Source: Bacteroidales bacterium UBA2800
GTDB taxonomy: Bacteria; Bacteroidota; Bacteroidia; Bacteroidales; Paludibacteraceae
Assembly (NCBI GenBank): GCA_002351925.1
Contig: DEHM01000023.1
Coordinates: 13,811-41,340 of the forward strand
Length of the DNA: 27,530 nucleotides
Direction of reading: 5' to 3'
A program made the position numbers and the translations under genes. Shown here one piece after another: positions 1 through 7,319 of the stretch (position 1 is the stretch's first letter; every line of letters starts with the position of its first letter). The notes under the pieces were generated by a model. It saw nothing but the letters and a program-made list of their open reading frames with translations, did no database searches and was not told where the DNA came from.

Positions 1-158
1 AAACCACCCTGAGCGGTGTCGTATTTCAGAAGGTGAGCCAACATCTTCGGGCTGGTCAAGTCGTTGATTGCAACTACCTCATAACCCTCAGCCTCAAACA
101 TCTGACGGAAAGCCAGACGACCAATACGGCCAAAGCCGTTAATTGCTACTTTTGTCAT
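1..158 (-). CDS. gap: Glyceraldehyde-3-phosphate dehydrogenase, N-terminal part (cut by window edge)
   Basis: Only the first 52 codons are in the window; the gene runs off the left edge. The protein begins MTKVAINGFGRIGRLAFR, the Rossmann NAD-binding start typical of type I GAPDH, with the GFGRIG dinucleotide-binding loop at residues 8-13. It continues with VVAINDL (the acidic end of the second beta strand) and LLKYDTAQGG. GAPDH catalyses the NAD-dependent, phosphate-dependent oxidation of glyceraldehyde 3-phosphate to 1,3-bisphosphoglycerate in cytoplasmic glycolysis. The catalytic Cys lies outside the window. The ATG at 156-158 follows a leader of about 48 nt from a clear Bacteroidota promoter at 213-242, so the gene has its own transcription start although it sits downstream of the RNase H gene on the same strand. 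Confidence 0.96.
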   Translation of the reverse strand, partial: MTKVAINGFGRIGRLAFRQMFEAEGYEVVAINDLTSPKMLAHLLKYDTAQGG

Positions 159-212
159 AGTGATAATTAAATTTTATTGTACAATAATTGTTGTTTGTTT
201 CAATTGCGGCTA

Positions 213-242
213 CAAAATTAGTATATTTTTTTGATATACAAA
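213..242 (-). promoter_or_regulatory. Promoter of gap (Bacteroidota -7/-33 type)
   Basis: Read on the minus strand, TAATTTTG at 220-213 matches the Bacteroidota -7 box TAnnTTTG exactly. TTTG at 242-239 lies 18 bp upstream as the -33 box. The expected transcription start is near 206. The spacer contains a six-base inverted repeat, GTATAT (221-226) and ATATAC (234-239), around a 7-nt loop. Confidence 0.8.
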
Positions 243-262
243 AATAAAAAATCATTTTTCTT

Positions 263-280
263 AATTTTGTAAGCAAAATT
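263..280 (-). terminator. Weak AT-rich hairpin after the RNase H gene
   Basis: AATTTTG (263-269) and CAAAATT (274-280) form a perfect 7-bp inverted repeat with a 4-nt loop, starting 2 nt after the RNase H stop codon. A T-rich run follows on the minus strand, but not immediately. It could be a weak terminator or 3' stabilising hairpin; the low GC content makes this uncertain. Confidence 0.35.
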
Positions 281-282
281 TA

Positions 283-714
283 TCATTTTCTGCCAAAATC
301 GGCAGGCACTTCTCCCCAACGCTTCGTATCCCACTTGTAGATCGGCGTCGTCCATGTGTTGTCGTGCAACCACATCTCTGCCTTCCTAACCATGTGGAAC
401 AAATCCTGATTCTTGGCGTTCCACTCTATCTTCGTCTTACATCTTTTCTCCCTTACCCAGGCCAGCGCCGTTACACTATCCGTATAAATCACCCAATTCA
501 GGTTATACTTCTTGATATACGCCAAGCCCAACACCAACGCCAGGAACTCACCTATGTTGTTTGTCCCCTCCACAAAAGGCCCGCGGTGGAACACTTCTGT
601 CCCCGTGTCCGCTATCACGCCCCTGAACTCCATCACGCCCGGGTTGCCGCTGCACGCAGCATCGACAGCCAAGGCGGGGAGTATCGGTTTATCGGTCGTT
701 GGTATCTTACTCAT
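283..714 (-). CDS. Ribonuclease H family protein
   Basis: A 143-aa RNase HI-type nuclease that would cut the RNA strand of RNA-DNA hybrids in the cytoplasm. The catalytic acidic residues are visible: D18 in VDAACSGNPG, E56 in NNIGEFLAL, D79 in IYTDS, and probably D139 in the C-terminal VPADFGRK. I recognise the ending WGE(I/V)PADFGRK as characteristic of a Bacteroidales RNase H family. The start chosen is the ATG at 714-712, because it overlaps the TAA of the upstream 1326-aa surface protein (ATGAGTAA). An in-frame ATG at 747 would add 11 unlikely residues from within that gene. The overlap implies translational coupling to a secreted adhesin-like protein, which is an odd partner; it may simply be gene packing. 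An N-terminal RNA-hybrid-binding (viroplasmin) domain is absent. Confidence 0.87.
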   Translation of the reverse strand: MSKIPTTDKPILPALAVDAACSGNPGVMEFRGVIADTGTEVFHRGPFVEGTNNIGEFLALVLGLAYIKKYNLNWVIYTDSVTALAWVREKRCKTKIEWNAKNQDLFHMVRKAEMWLHDNTWTTPIYKWDTKRWGEVPADFGRK

Positions 715-3700
715 AACGCATGATCTTCTTGGTCTCCACTTGGTCACCCGTCTGGATACGAATGATATAGACGTGCGGACTCACGCGGTAAGTCGAGACA
801 ATCTGTTGTTGCTCACCTCCTTGACCACCTTGTTCCGCACTGCGCGGGATATTGTCGAAGGTCTGCGGACAAGTGTAGAGCGTGCGGCCGTCCGTCGTCG
901 TCATGCGGCAGTAATACTCGGCCAGCGTGCCTTTCAGACCCGTCGGGTCGTAGTAACGCTGCTTGGTCTCGCCTGTCAACTCTACGCCGTCTTTATACCA
1001 CTGGTAAGCCGTATACAGATTGCCCTTGTTGCTGATGAAGATCACGTCATTCCACTTAACGAACATCTGGTTGGCTATAGCGATGCGGATGCTTACGGTC
1101 GTATCACTCGTACAGCTTACACCCGCCCGTCCTACAGTTAGAGATCCCACATAGTCGCCGGGCTCCAACATCGGATCGATGTTCAGCACCAACTCATCGG
1201 TAGCACCATCCATTGTCAGCGGATAATTCTGTCCGCCAATCACGATCGTGCACGAATCGGGATCGCCGATAGGATCGCTGTACGGGAAACGAATAGCCAC
1301 TTCCTCGTTGCAGGTCATCGCTATCGGTGCGATCGTCAGATGAGGTATAGCCACCACGGTCAGCAACAGCGTGTCATAGACGTTCTCGGGATTGGTAATG
1401 GTATCCGTGAGGCCCACGTGGCCCGAGTAGGTATGGCCCATCCACGTAACGGTTTGGCCGTCACAGATGGTGGTATCCAACTTATTGCAGCTGATACGAG
1501 CCGGTGTCGCAAACGTGATACTAGCTGATGCGGGGCATGCCGCTCCTTCATAAGCAGCGTCTATCGTCAGATTAGCACCGCCAATCGTGGTCAGCGTGAG
1601 AGGCACTGTGGTCTCTGTACCCGTAGCAGCGACGGTAGTGGTTCGGCCTTCGTAACTCAAGATGATATTCTTACCCGTCGCGTCATATGGCGTGCTGACG
1701 ATGACGTTGATCGGATAATCCTGTGCGTCGCAAAGCACCTTCTTCGGTACATTGTTCGTATCCACCTTGGCAATCAACGGCGAATACGGCACGGCTGGCA
1801 GCGTATACGTTGTGTCACAACTGTTCGCGCCGTCCCACCATACATGCAGGTGACGTACCTTTCCGTCGGCAGGGATGCTGTCGAACCGAAGTCCGCTGAG
1901 GGTCTGCTCCGTCAGGCTGGCGGTAGTCACTACAGTCGAGTCACCGGTCAGTTCCGCGATCGTATAATGCAACTGCCCTTGCTGATAGGTATAGTTGAGG
2001 TCGAATGTCAAGCTCGTCTTCTTGTCCGTACATGTCGGTTCAGAGAATGCTATATTGAGTGTATCCACCGTCGGCTTCACCGGTGCCACTACCGGCAGAC
2101 TGTCCTGGCAGTCATATTCCGTATTGTTGGTCTTCACCGTCAGCATATGACTCAATCCGTCTGCAGCCAAACCTGTCAGCGTTGTTGAGGCTGTGGCACT
2201 CGCGTTGTAAACGATATTCTTTGTCGCTTCCGCATGCAACACGCCGTCCCAATAGAAGAGCAGTTGGTTGCCATTCTGATAGGCATACGTAGTGGTCACG
2301 GTCAGGTCGAACGTAGCTGTTTCGCACCCCACTTCCGGTACTGTCGGAACAGCCAGACTGAGCGCAGGTGCACCCGGCGCAACATATGTACCGGAGATCT
2401 CACAGCCCTTGTCCACTCCGTGTGCATCCGGCTTCGTGAATACCGCTTTCAGCGTATGGGTGGCACCGTCTGCCTTCAGGTTCGAGATAACTATCACTTT
2501 CTGGGTCGGCTCAGTCACTGCGGGTGACGAGAAGACCACCGAGTCGTTATCCGTCAGGGTGAGTGCACCTTGCGGTTTGTCATAGTTCAATGTCACACGC
2601 AGACTATATACACTGTTGTCCGCATCCGAACATTTCGGGCGAAGCGTATCGATCTGTATACCGCTGAACACACACGGTGCTTCATACACAGTCACTACAA
2701 AACGCTCACAATTCTTGATAGCCTGCGATACGACAGAAATAGGCTGGAAACGAATATCATCCAGGGCAAAGTCATTACCTCCCGGGTTGGCGTTGGTATT
2801 CAGGTCCTTCACCGATATACGAACCGAATCGGCATCAGCTACGGCGGCATAGACGAACGAATTCTGATGCCATAGATTGTCATGACAATCGTTCAGGTCA
2901 ATCGGATTACCCAGTTTCTCCGGTGTACTCCATCCGCTACCAGCAGCTCGGTAACTGATCTCAAACTGCAACTTGGCGGCATTGTTCATTTCGCCGTAGT
3001 TGTTAATATTAGCCACCCAGAACGAGAACATATAGTTCGTACCCTTGGCTATCTTCAGGTCAGGTTGGGTAGCACCCGTCACAATCTTCCACGCCGCTTT
3101 CTCACCACTGTTGTCTGCATCAAACAGTGCAAAGTGGTCGCCTTGCTTAGGTGATATTTGCTTGGTATAACGTCTCCAGAAAGCATTGGCGTCTTGCACG
3201 ATCGACATACCTCCGGACAGGAACTGGTCGCCAGCCTTGAAATCATTGTAGAAATTACCGGTAGTAGCCACATCCTTCCCCCAGAAATTGTAATCACTGA
3301 TCTTCGAACCGGTTACGGCCGTGGTGTACGCTGGTGTTCCATAGTTAAATCCGGCCTGCGAGAAATCGTGGTTCCGAATCAAGTTTCCACCTACCGTAGG
3401 CGGATTTTCAAATTCATAATAGATATATGTGAAGGTAGTGTCGAAATTATAGGCCGGTATCGGACGACGAAGATCCGTCGTATTGCCATCACTCCATTTA
3501 AATCCATCACCTCCGTCGGTCAGCGGAACAAGCGCCGTGTCCACACCTTGCGTCACATTGATGATTCTTTTTTTGATTCCCGTATCTGCATTGGGCGCAT
3601 CATACGCATTCGAGATACGCGAATATCCCGTCCCAATAAACTTAGCCGTAGCGGTCACACCTGTTGCACCATCGGCATACAAGCCCGACAGACTGAACAA

Positions 3701-4687
3701 ACATGGTGTGGATGGATTGACGGAATCCACATAATGCGTACCCTTGCTATCCGTCACCGAGATACGAAGTGTATTTCCATTAGCGCTCTTAAAGGCCACT
3801 ATACCATCCAACGTATAGGTGCTATCATGCGCATTCACACTCGAGGTCACCACACCAAAATCGGTGATCTCACTCGTAGGAGCACAGTGCTCTGTGACTG
3901 CCAATTCCATAAACCTACTTTTTCCCGCACTCTTAGAAGAAAGGAAATAATAGGTATGACTGCCTATGGTATCAATGGTTTCACTCAGACCATTCGTATT
4001 GGTATAACCCCAGTTGGTTCCATAACGCAATTCCTTCCACTTCGAGCCTGTCCATTTAAACCAGGTATGTTGCTGGTCATATTCGTAACCCGCCGCCGTA
4101 GCCGTCGGCTGCAGCGAGAACGGATCGCCCACCGCACTATCACACACACTGATCAACTCTTTAGCCACTCCGTTGATCGATGAGGCGGTAGTCGGATTGC
4201 CGGAAGGCTTGGTGAAATACTCACTCCAGAGCCAGTTATCCGAAGTCTGATCCTTCAATTGGCGGAAGTTCTGCAGATAGTTCTGCGTAGCATGAATGGT
4301 GATGTCAACACTCTGATTCGACTCGCCCGTTCCGTGATCAAACACATTATCCCAATTCGGATTGCTATGTACGGAGTTTCGGGTAAGAATAATAACATCC
4401 CAATTGCCTTTAGGAACCAAAATCTGCAACAAATCATCGCAATAATCCACTCCTATTGCCTCTGTACTCCATGTTTCGGCATGCGTGCTGGAGTTTTTGA
4501 AGAATGCGAACTTACCCGCTGCCGGGTCATTGCCGTACCAATTCCAGTACGAAGGATGCTGTTGTATATAGATTACTTCGGTTCCATCGAAATAACGTGC
4601 ACTCACGCTCAGCGCGAAGGTCATCAACAAGCCTAAAACAATATACTTTTTCTTAGCCATAAAGGCACGATTAACTGCGTTTTTCAT
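707..4687 (-). CDS. 1326-aa secreted multidomain surface protein, T9SS-type C-terminus
   Basis: Function is not known; the architecture is that of an exported cell-surface protein. A signal peptide covers about residues 1-30 (hydrophobic YIVLGLLMTFALSVSA). Residues 31-140 resemble a starch-binding-type beta-sandwich module (aromatic-rich, with NWDNVF at about 111-116); this is from memory of that family. Residues 268-365, 665-772, 773-870, 871-968 and 969-1065 look like repeated Ig-like beta-sandwich domains with recurring ADG-type turns. Residues 435-648 form a jelly-roll-like module ending GGNDFALDDI, the same signature as in the 1530-aa protein at 9721-14313. A CDGQTVTW segment (about 1075) and an Ig-like AYQWYKDG segment (1227-1234) follow. 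After a Gly/Gln linker (1284-1296) the end, VYIIRI then KKIMRYE, resembles a T9SS type A sorting tail. The start at 4687 is supported by the Shine-Dalgarno TAAGGAGGG (4703-4695), which overlaps the stop codon of the OmpA gene; another ATG at 4660 is possible. Confidence 0.8.
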   Translation of the reverse strand: MKNAVNRAFMAKKKYIVLGLLMTFALSVSARYFDGTEVIYIQQHPSYWNWYGNDPAAGKFAFFKNSSTHAETWSTEAIGVDYCDDLLQILVPKGNWDVIILTRNSVHSNPNWDNVFDHGTGESNQSVDITIHATQNYLQNFRQLKDQTSDNWLWSEYFTKPSGNPTTASSINGVAKELISVCDSAVGDPFSLQPTATAAGYEYDQQHTWFKWTGSKWKELRYGTNWGYTNTNGLSETIDTIGSHTYYFLSSKSAGKSRFMELAVTEHCAPTSEITDFGVVTSSVNAHDSTYTLDGIVAFKSANGNTLRISVTDSKGTHYVDSVNPSTPCLFSLSGLYADGATGVTATAKFIGTGYSRISNAYDAPNADTGIKKRIINVTQGVDTALVPLTDGGDGFKWSDGNTTDLRRPIPAYNFDTTFTYIYYEFENPPTVGGNLIRNHDFSQAGFNYGTPAYTTAVTGSKISDYNFWGKDVATTGNFYNDFKAGDQFLSGGMSIVQDANAFWRRYTKQISPKQGDHFALFDADNSGEKAAWKIVTGATQPDLKIAKGTNYMFSFWVANINNYGEMNNAAKLQFEISYRAAGSGWSTPEKLGNPIDLNDCHDNLWHQNSFVYAAVADADSVRISVKDLNTNANPGGNDFALDDIRFQPISVVSQAIKNCERFVVTVYEAPCVFSGIQIDTLRPKCSDADNSVYSLRVTLNYDKPQGALTLTDNDSVVFSSPAVTEPTQKVIVISNLKADGATHTLKAVFTKPDAHGVDKGCEISGTYVAPGAPALSLAVPTVPEVGCETATFDLTVTTTYAYQNGNQLLFYWDGVLHAEATKNIVYNASATASTTLTGLAADGLSHMLTVKTNNTEYDCQDSLPVVAPVKPTVDTLNIAFSEPTCTDKKTSLTFDLNYTYQQGQLHYTIAELTGDSTVVTTASLTEQTLSGLRFDSIPADGKVRHLHVWWDGANSCDTTYTLPAVPYSPLIAKVDTNNVPKKVLCDAQDYPINVIVSTPYDATGKNIILSYEGRTTTVAATGTETTVPLTLTTIGGANLTIDAAYEGAACPASASITFATPARISCNKLDTTICDGQTVTWMGHTYSGHVGLTDTITNPENVYDTLLLTVVAIPHLTIAPIAMTCNEEVAIRFPYSDPIGDPDSCTIVIGGQNYPLTMDGATDELVLNIDPMLEPGDYVGSLTVGRAGVSCTSDTTVSIRIAIANQMFVKWNDVIFISNKGNLYTAYQWYKDGVELTGETKQRYYDPTGLKGTLAEYYCRMTTTDGRTLYTCPQTFDNIPRSAEQGGQGGEQQQIVSTYRVSPHVYIIRIQTGDQVETKKIMRYE

Positions 4688-4700
4688 ATCTCTGCCCTCC

Positions 4701-6311
4701 TTATTCTATATCACTTTGTTTACGAATAACTTTCACTTCCACACGGCGATCACGCTTCAGCGCTTCGCCCTCCAGCTCCTCGTTCGGGATACGCGATCCG
4801 TGACCCAGCACTACCACGCGTTCCGACGAAAGACCCTGGCTCACCAGGTACTTATACACCGCTTGCGCACGGTTGTACGACAACTCCTCGTTGTGTATCG
4901 AGTCGCCCTCTACCGACGCGTGACCGTCTATCGCTATCTTCGCCTCAGGCGCATCGTTCAGCACCTTCACGATCGACGACAGGTAGTACTTAGCCTTGTG
5001 CGTCAGCTTGTAGCTGTCCAGCGCAAAATAGATCTTGTTCAGCTTCTCTACTTTCTCTGCCGCACGCTGCACACTCGTACGAACCAGCGTCTCCATATAC
5101 TCGTCTACCACCGTGTCTTGTCTGCTTACCAACTGCACCGTCGTGTCCGGACGCATAAAGTGCTCGAAATAGTCCACTGTCTCGTGCTTGTCCGGCTTGA
5201 TATAATGCCAGTGCACACCTATCTTCACACCCACTTGCCACGGATGAGAACTACCCGCCTCACGTATCGCATAAGCACCCCGGTAGTCATTCATAAACGT
5301 GAACACGTTGTCTTTCCAGCCTACTTCCTGCTTCGTCGAACTGTTCGCGTCATTCAGCGCGCAGTTGAAATAACCGCCTACCAGCAGGTCTATCTGCTTC
5401 GTCAACGGTATCAACGCACCCAGATCCGCAAAGATAGCTACTTGCGGACGAACCGACATCGTTCCCTTAGCCGCAGCCTCCTGCGTGAAGTCTTTGTTGC
5501 CGAACTCGTGCATGTTGTCCAGTGTCAGGTTCCACTGCGGATAATAAGCCGAATGCGCCAACTCTCCCGCCGTCACCTTGTATTTCTTGCTCACGCTGAA
5601 CGACGGAGCAATACCCAGCGACGCAAAGATACCCGCTTTCCAGTGCTCTTTCTGCTCGCGGAACTGTATCGAGATAGGAATACCTATGTTGTGTATCGTC
5701 TGACGCTCATTCCAGCGGTTCACATCCACACGGTGGTTATACGGCTGCTCTGTGTCCGTATCTGTCAGGCCGTCCCAGCCCGTCATCGTGTGATCCCAGC
5801 CGTAGTAACCGCCCAGATGCGCATGCGACGTGTAGTTGGTGAACCACAAACCGGCCCCTACGCCCCAATTCTGATGGAAGAAATAGGCGTATTGTATCTG
5901 CAGCAACGCACTGAACGAACCGTTCACACTGTTCGGATTACCGAAATTGGCCGGGTCACTAAACCCGTACCCCAGACTTCCGTAGCCCAGCCCCACATGC
6001 GCCTCGATGTAATGACCGCGGCGATCTGCCGAATCTGGACGTATGGTGTCCACACGCTGCTTCTGCACGCTGTCCTCACTGAACGTCACCAGCGACACCG
6101 TGTCGGTGTAATAACGAATCTCTCTGTTGATAACACGTACCACGCTGTCTATCGTCTGCTCCTCCGCCGGCGTCTCCACCGGAATCTCCTCGGTAATCAC
6201 ATCCGACGAACTGGGCTCCTGAGCGCGGTGAACAATACGAATCGTGTCCGACTGTGACCACAACATTAGCGGTACACACAGCATCCACACAATGGAGAAT
6301 AAGTGTTTCAT
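4701..6311 (-). CDS. Outer-membrane beta-barrel protein with C-terminal OmpA domain
   Basis: A 536-aa protein. A signal peptide is at about 1-19 (MKHLFSIVWMLCVPLMLWSQ). A Pro/Glu-rich periplasmic-type segment follows (about 30-55). A predicted outer-membrane beta-barrel spans about 100-375, with alternating strands rich in Tyr, Trp and Gly. An OmpA C-terminal domain spans about 426-530, starting KIYFALDSYKL and ending RDRRVEVKV. The usual peptidoglycan-contact motif GHTD reads GHAS here, as in the Bacteroidota G-ASxEG subgroup, so the diaminopimelate-binding Asp is absent at that position while the Arg of LSYNRA is kept. The barrel aligns by eye with the 300-aa barrel protein at 8822-9724, suggesting paralogy. 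The next gene starts 13 nt downstream with its Shine-Dalgarno overlapping this stop codon, so the OmpA protein and the 1326-aa surface protein form an operon. I could not find a good promoter; read-through from the tRNA side is possible. The start at 6311 puts the signal peptide at the terminus; a longer frame from 6362 has no supporting features. Confidence 0.86.
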   Translation of the reverse strand: MKHLFSIVWMLCVPLMLWSQSDTIRIVHRAQEPSSSDVITEEIPVETPAEEQTIDSVVRVINREIRYYTDTVSLVTFSEDSVQKQRVDTIRPDSADRRGHYIEAHVGLGYGSLGYGFSDPANFGNPNSVNGSFSALLQIQYAYFFHQNWGVGAGLWFTNYTSHAHLGGYYGWDHTMTGWDGLTDTDTEQPYNHRVDVNRWNERQTIHNIGIPISIQFREQKEHWKAGIFASLGIAPSFSVSKKYKVTAGELAHSAYYPQWNLTLDNMHEFGNKDFTQEAAAKGTMSVRPQVAIFADLGALIPLTKQIDLLVGGYFNCALNDANSSTKQEVGWKDNVFTFMNDYRGAYAIREAGSSHPWQVGVKIGVHWHYIKPDKHETVDYFEHFMRPDTTVQLVSRQDTVVDEYMETLVRTSVQRAAEKVEKLNKIYFALDSYKLTHKAKYYLSSIVKVLNDAPEAKIAIDGHASVEGDSIHNEELSYNRAQAVYKYLVSQGLSSERVVVLGHGSRIPNEELEGEALKRDRRVEVKVIRKQSDIE

Positions 6312-6353
6312 GATAATATCTAAGTGTTTGTGTTTTTTTATAGTCGTGTAGTG

Positions 6354-6424
6354 TAGTCCCACCGAGAATCGAAAATCGCCTTAGCAATAATCGTGCCCTT
6401 TAGGGCTAAGAACCCGGATCTAAG
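6354..6424 (-). pseudogene. Decayed copies of the tRNA-Arg 3' region
   Basis: Two fragments resemble the intact tRNA-Arg just upstream. Positions 6354-6372 match the acceptor and T-arm end (6435-6453) with one mismatch over the first 19 bases, then decay. Positions 6410-6424 repeat 15 bases of the T-stem and variable region (6452-6466) exactly. About 37 bases of unrelated sequence separate them, including a small GCCC-TTTA-GGGC hairpin (6395-6406) and the inverted pair CTTAGC (6380-6385) and GCTAAG (6405-6410). They could be remnants of a tandem tRNA duplication or of recombination at the tRNA 3' end. Confidence 0.6.
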
Positions 6425-6434
6425 CTTTACTTTG

Positions 6435-6506
6435 TAGTCCCACCGGGAATCGAACCCGGATCTAAGGTTTAGGAAACCCGTATTCTATCCATTGAACTAT
6501 GGAACC
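6435..6506 (-). tRNA. tRNA-Arg (anticodon CCU)
   Basis: A 72-nt tRNA cloverleaf can be folded. The 5' acceptor GGTTCCA pairs with TGGGACT, with G-U pairs at the end. The D arm has GTTC and GAAT. The anticodon loop TTCCTAA carries CCT, which reads AGG codons. The T arm CCGGG-TTCGATT-CCCGG is perfect, and the discriminator is A. CCA is not encoded. The 5' end lies only 5 nt after the stop codon of the DUF2461 gene, so the tRNA must be transcribed from a promoter within or upstream of that gene and cut out of the mRNA. Decayed copies of its 3' region follow at 6354-6424. Confidence 0.93.
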
Positions 6507-6511
6507 ATTAA

Positions 6512-7222
6512 CTAACATCTATCCGGAAACTCCCCGTATTCCTCAAACGTGTAATTCAGGAAGTCGTTCATCGGCTTGGCTGCCCTCGCTATCTCCTCCA
6601 GCCTGTCCAGCAAATCCGGCGAACCTATCTCCTCGTCCGTCAACGGCGTACTGAATGTATAGTCTTTGTGCTTCAGCCAGTCCGCATGCTTAAACTCCGG
6701 ATCAAAACCTGCCGGCACACGCTTCAGCACTCCCCAGTAATTGTCGAAATCCTGCCCGAAATATTTCTTCCACTCTCTCGTCCCCATGATCGACTCCACT
6801 TCCTCATAGTTGGCCTCAATCTCCTTGCGCAAGGCCGTCAGCAATTCCTTACTCGGCTCCCATATACCGCCTGCAAACATACACTGTCCCGGCTGCAGAT
6901 GTACGTAGTAACCGCCGCGCATCGACTTTCGGCCCCAGGTCTTCGGCTTACCCGGCACACCCGACGCAGGAAACACACCGAACCACTCTTTGTACGGACG
7001 CTTGTCATGGCTGAACCGCACGTCTCGATATATACGCCATATACAGTCTTTCGGCTGCAGCACCGCCAGACTCGGATCTATCTTTGCCAGACGCTGGATA
7101 TACTCACCGCTGAACGCCACAAACTTAGCGTAGCACCGTTGGTACCACTCCTTGTTCTCGGCAAACCACTCGCGGTTATTGTTCGCCCCCAACGCCCTCA
7201 AAAAATCCAATATCTCCTTCAT
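6512..7222 (-). CDS. DUF2461 family protein
   Basis: A 236-aa soluble protein without a signal peptide. I recognise the DUF2461 pattern: LGANNNREWFAENKEWY near the N-terminus (about 11-27), the central WRIYRDVRFSHDKRPYKEWFG (about 62-82), and GGYYVHLQPGQCMFAGGIWEPS (about 103-124). The biochemical function of this family is not established to my knowledge, and I do not assign one. The ATG at 7222 lies in an A/G-rich context after a short tandem hairpin array (7231-7292) that separates it from rfbD. The gene is probably the last protein gene of the rfbC-rfbD transcript, with tRNA-Arg 5 nt behind its stop codon. Length and motifs look intact. Confidence 0.86.
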   Translation of the reverse strand: MKEILDFLRALGANNNREWFAENKEWYQRCYAKFVAFSGEYIQRLAKIDPSLAVLQPKDCIWRIYRDVRFSHDKRPYKEWFGVFPASGVPGKPKTWGRKSMRGGYYVHLQPGQCMFAGGIWEPSKELLTALRKEIEANYEEVESIMGTREWKKYFGQDFDNYWGVLKRVPAGFDPEFKHADWLKHKDYTFSTPLTDEEIGSPDLLDRLEEIARAAKPMNDFLNYTFEEYGEFPDRC

Positions 7223-7230
7223 CCGCCTGG

Positions 7231-7319
7231 TTAACGTGACAAAGTCACCATCTTAACTATTTAACGTTCACGCAGTGAACCATCTTAACCGTTTAACGTC
7301 TGAAGACACCTCTTCAGAC
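7231..7319 (-). repeat. Tandem hairpin repeats between rfbD and the DUF2461 gene
   Basis: Three units each begin TTAACGT (7231, 7261, 7293) and are followed by an inverted repeat: GTGAC-AAA-GTCAC (7236-7248), GTTCAC-GCA-GTGAAC (7266-7280) and GTCTGAAGA-CACC-TCTTCAGAC (7298-7319). Units one and two also share the segment CACCATCTTAAC or AACCATCTTAAC. Stem sequences differ between units while pairing is kept. The third hairpin is inside the last codons of rfbD. Confidence 0.75.

Noticed and set aside
3158..4183. A 341-codon plus-strand open frame
   Set aside because: Antisense to the 1326-aa gene, with Arg/Ile/Thr-rich shadow composition and no ribosome-binding site.
4716..6257. A 513-codon open frame on the plus strand
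   Set aside because: It is the antisense shadow of the barrel-OmpA gene: very rich in Arg, His and Val, no recognisable motif, and the minus frame has a signal peptide and OmpA domain.
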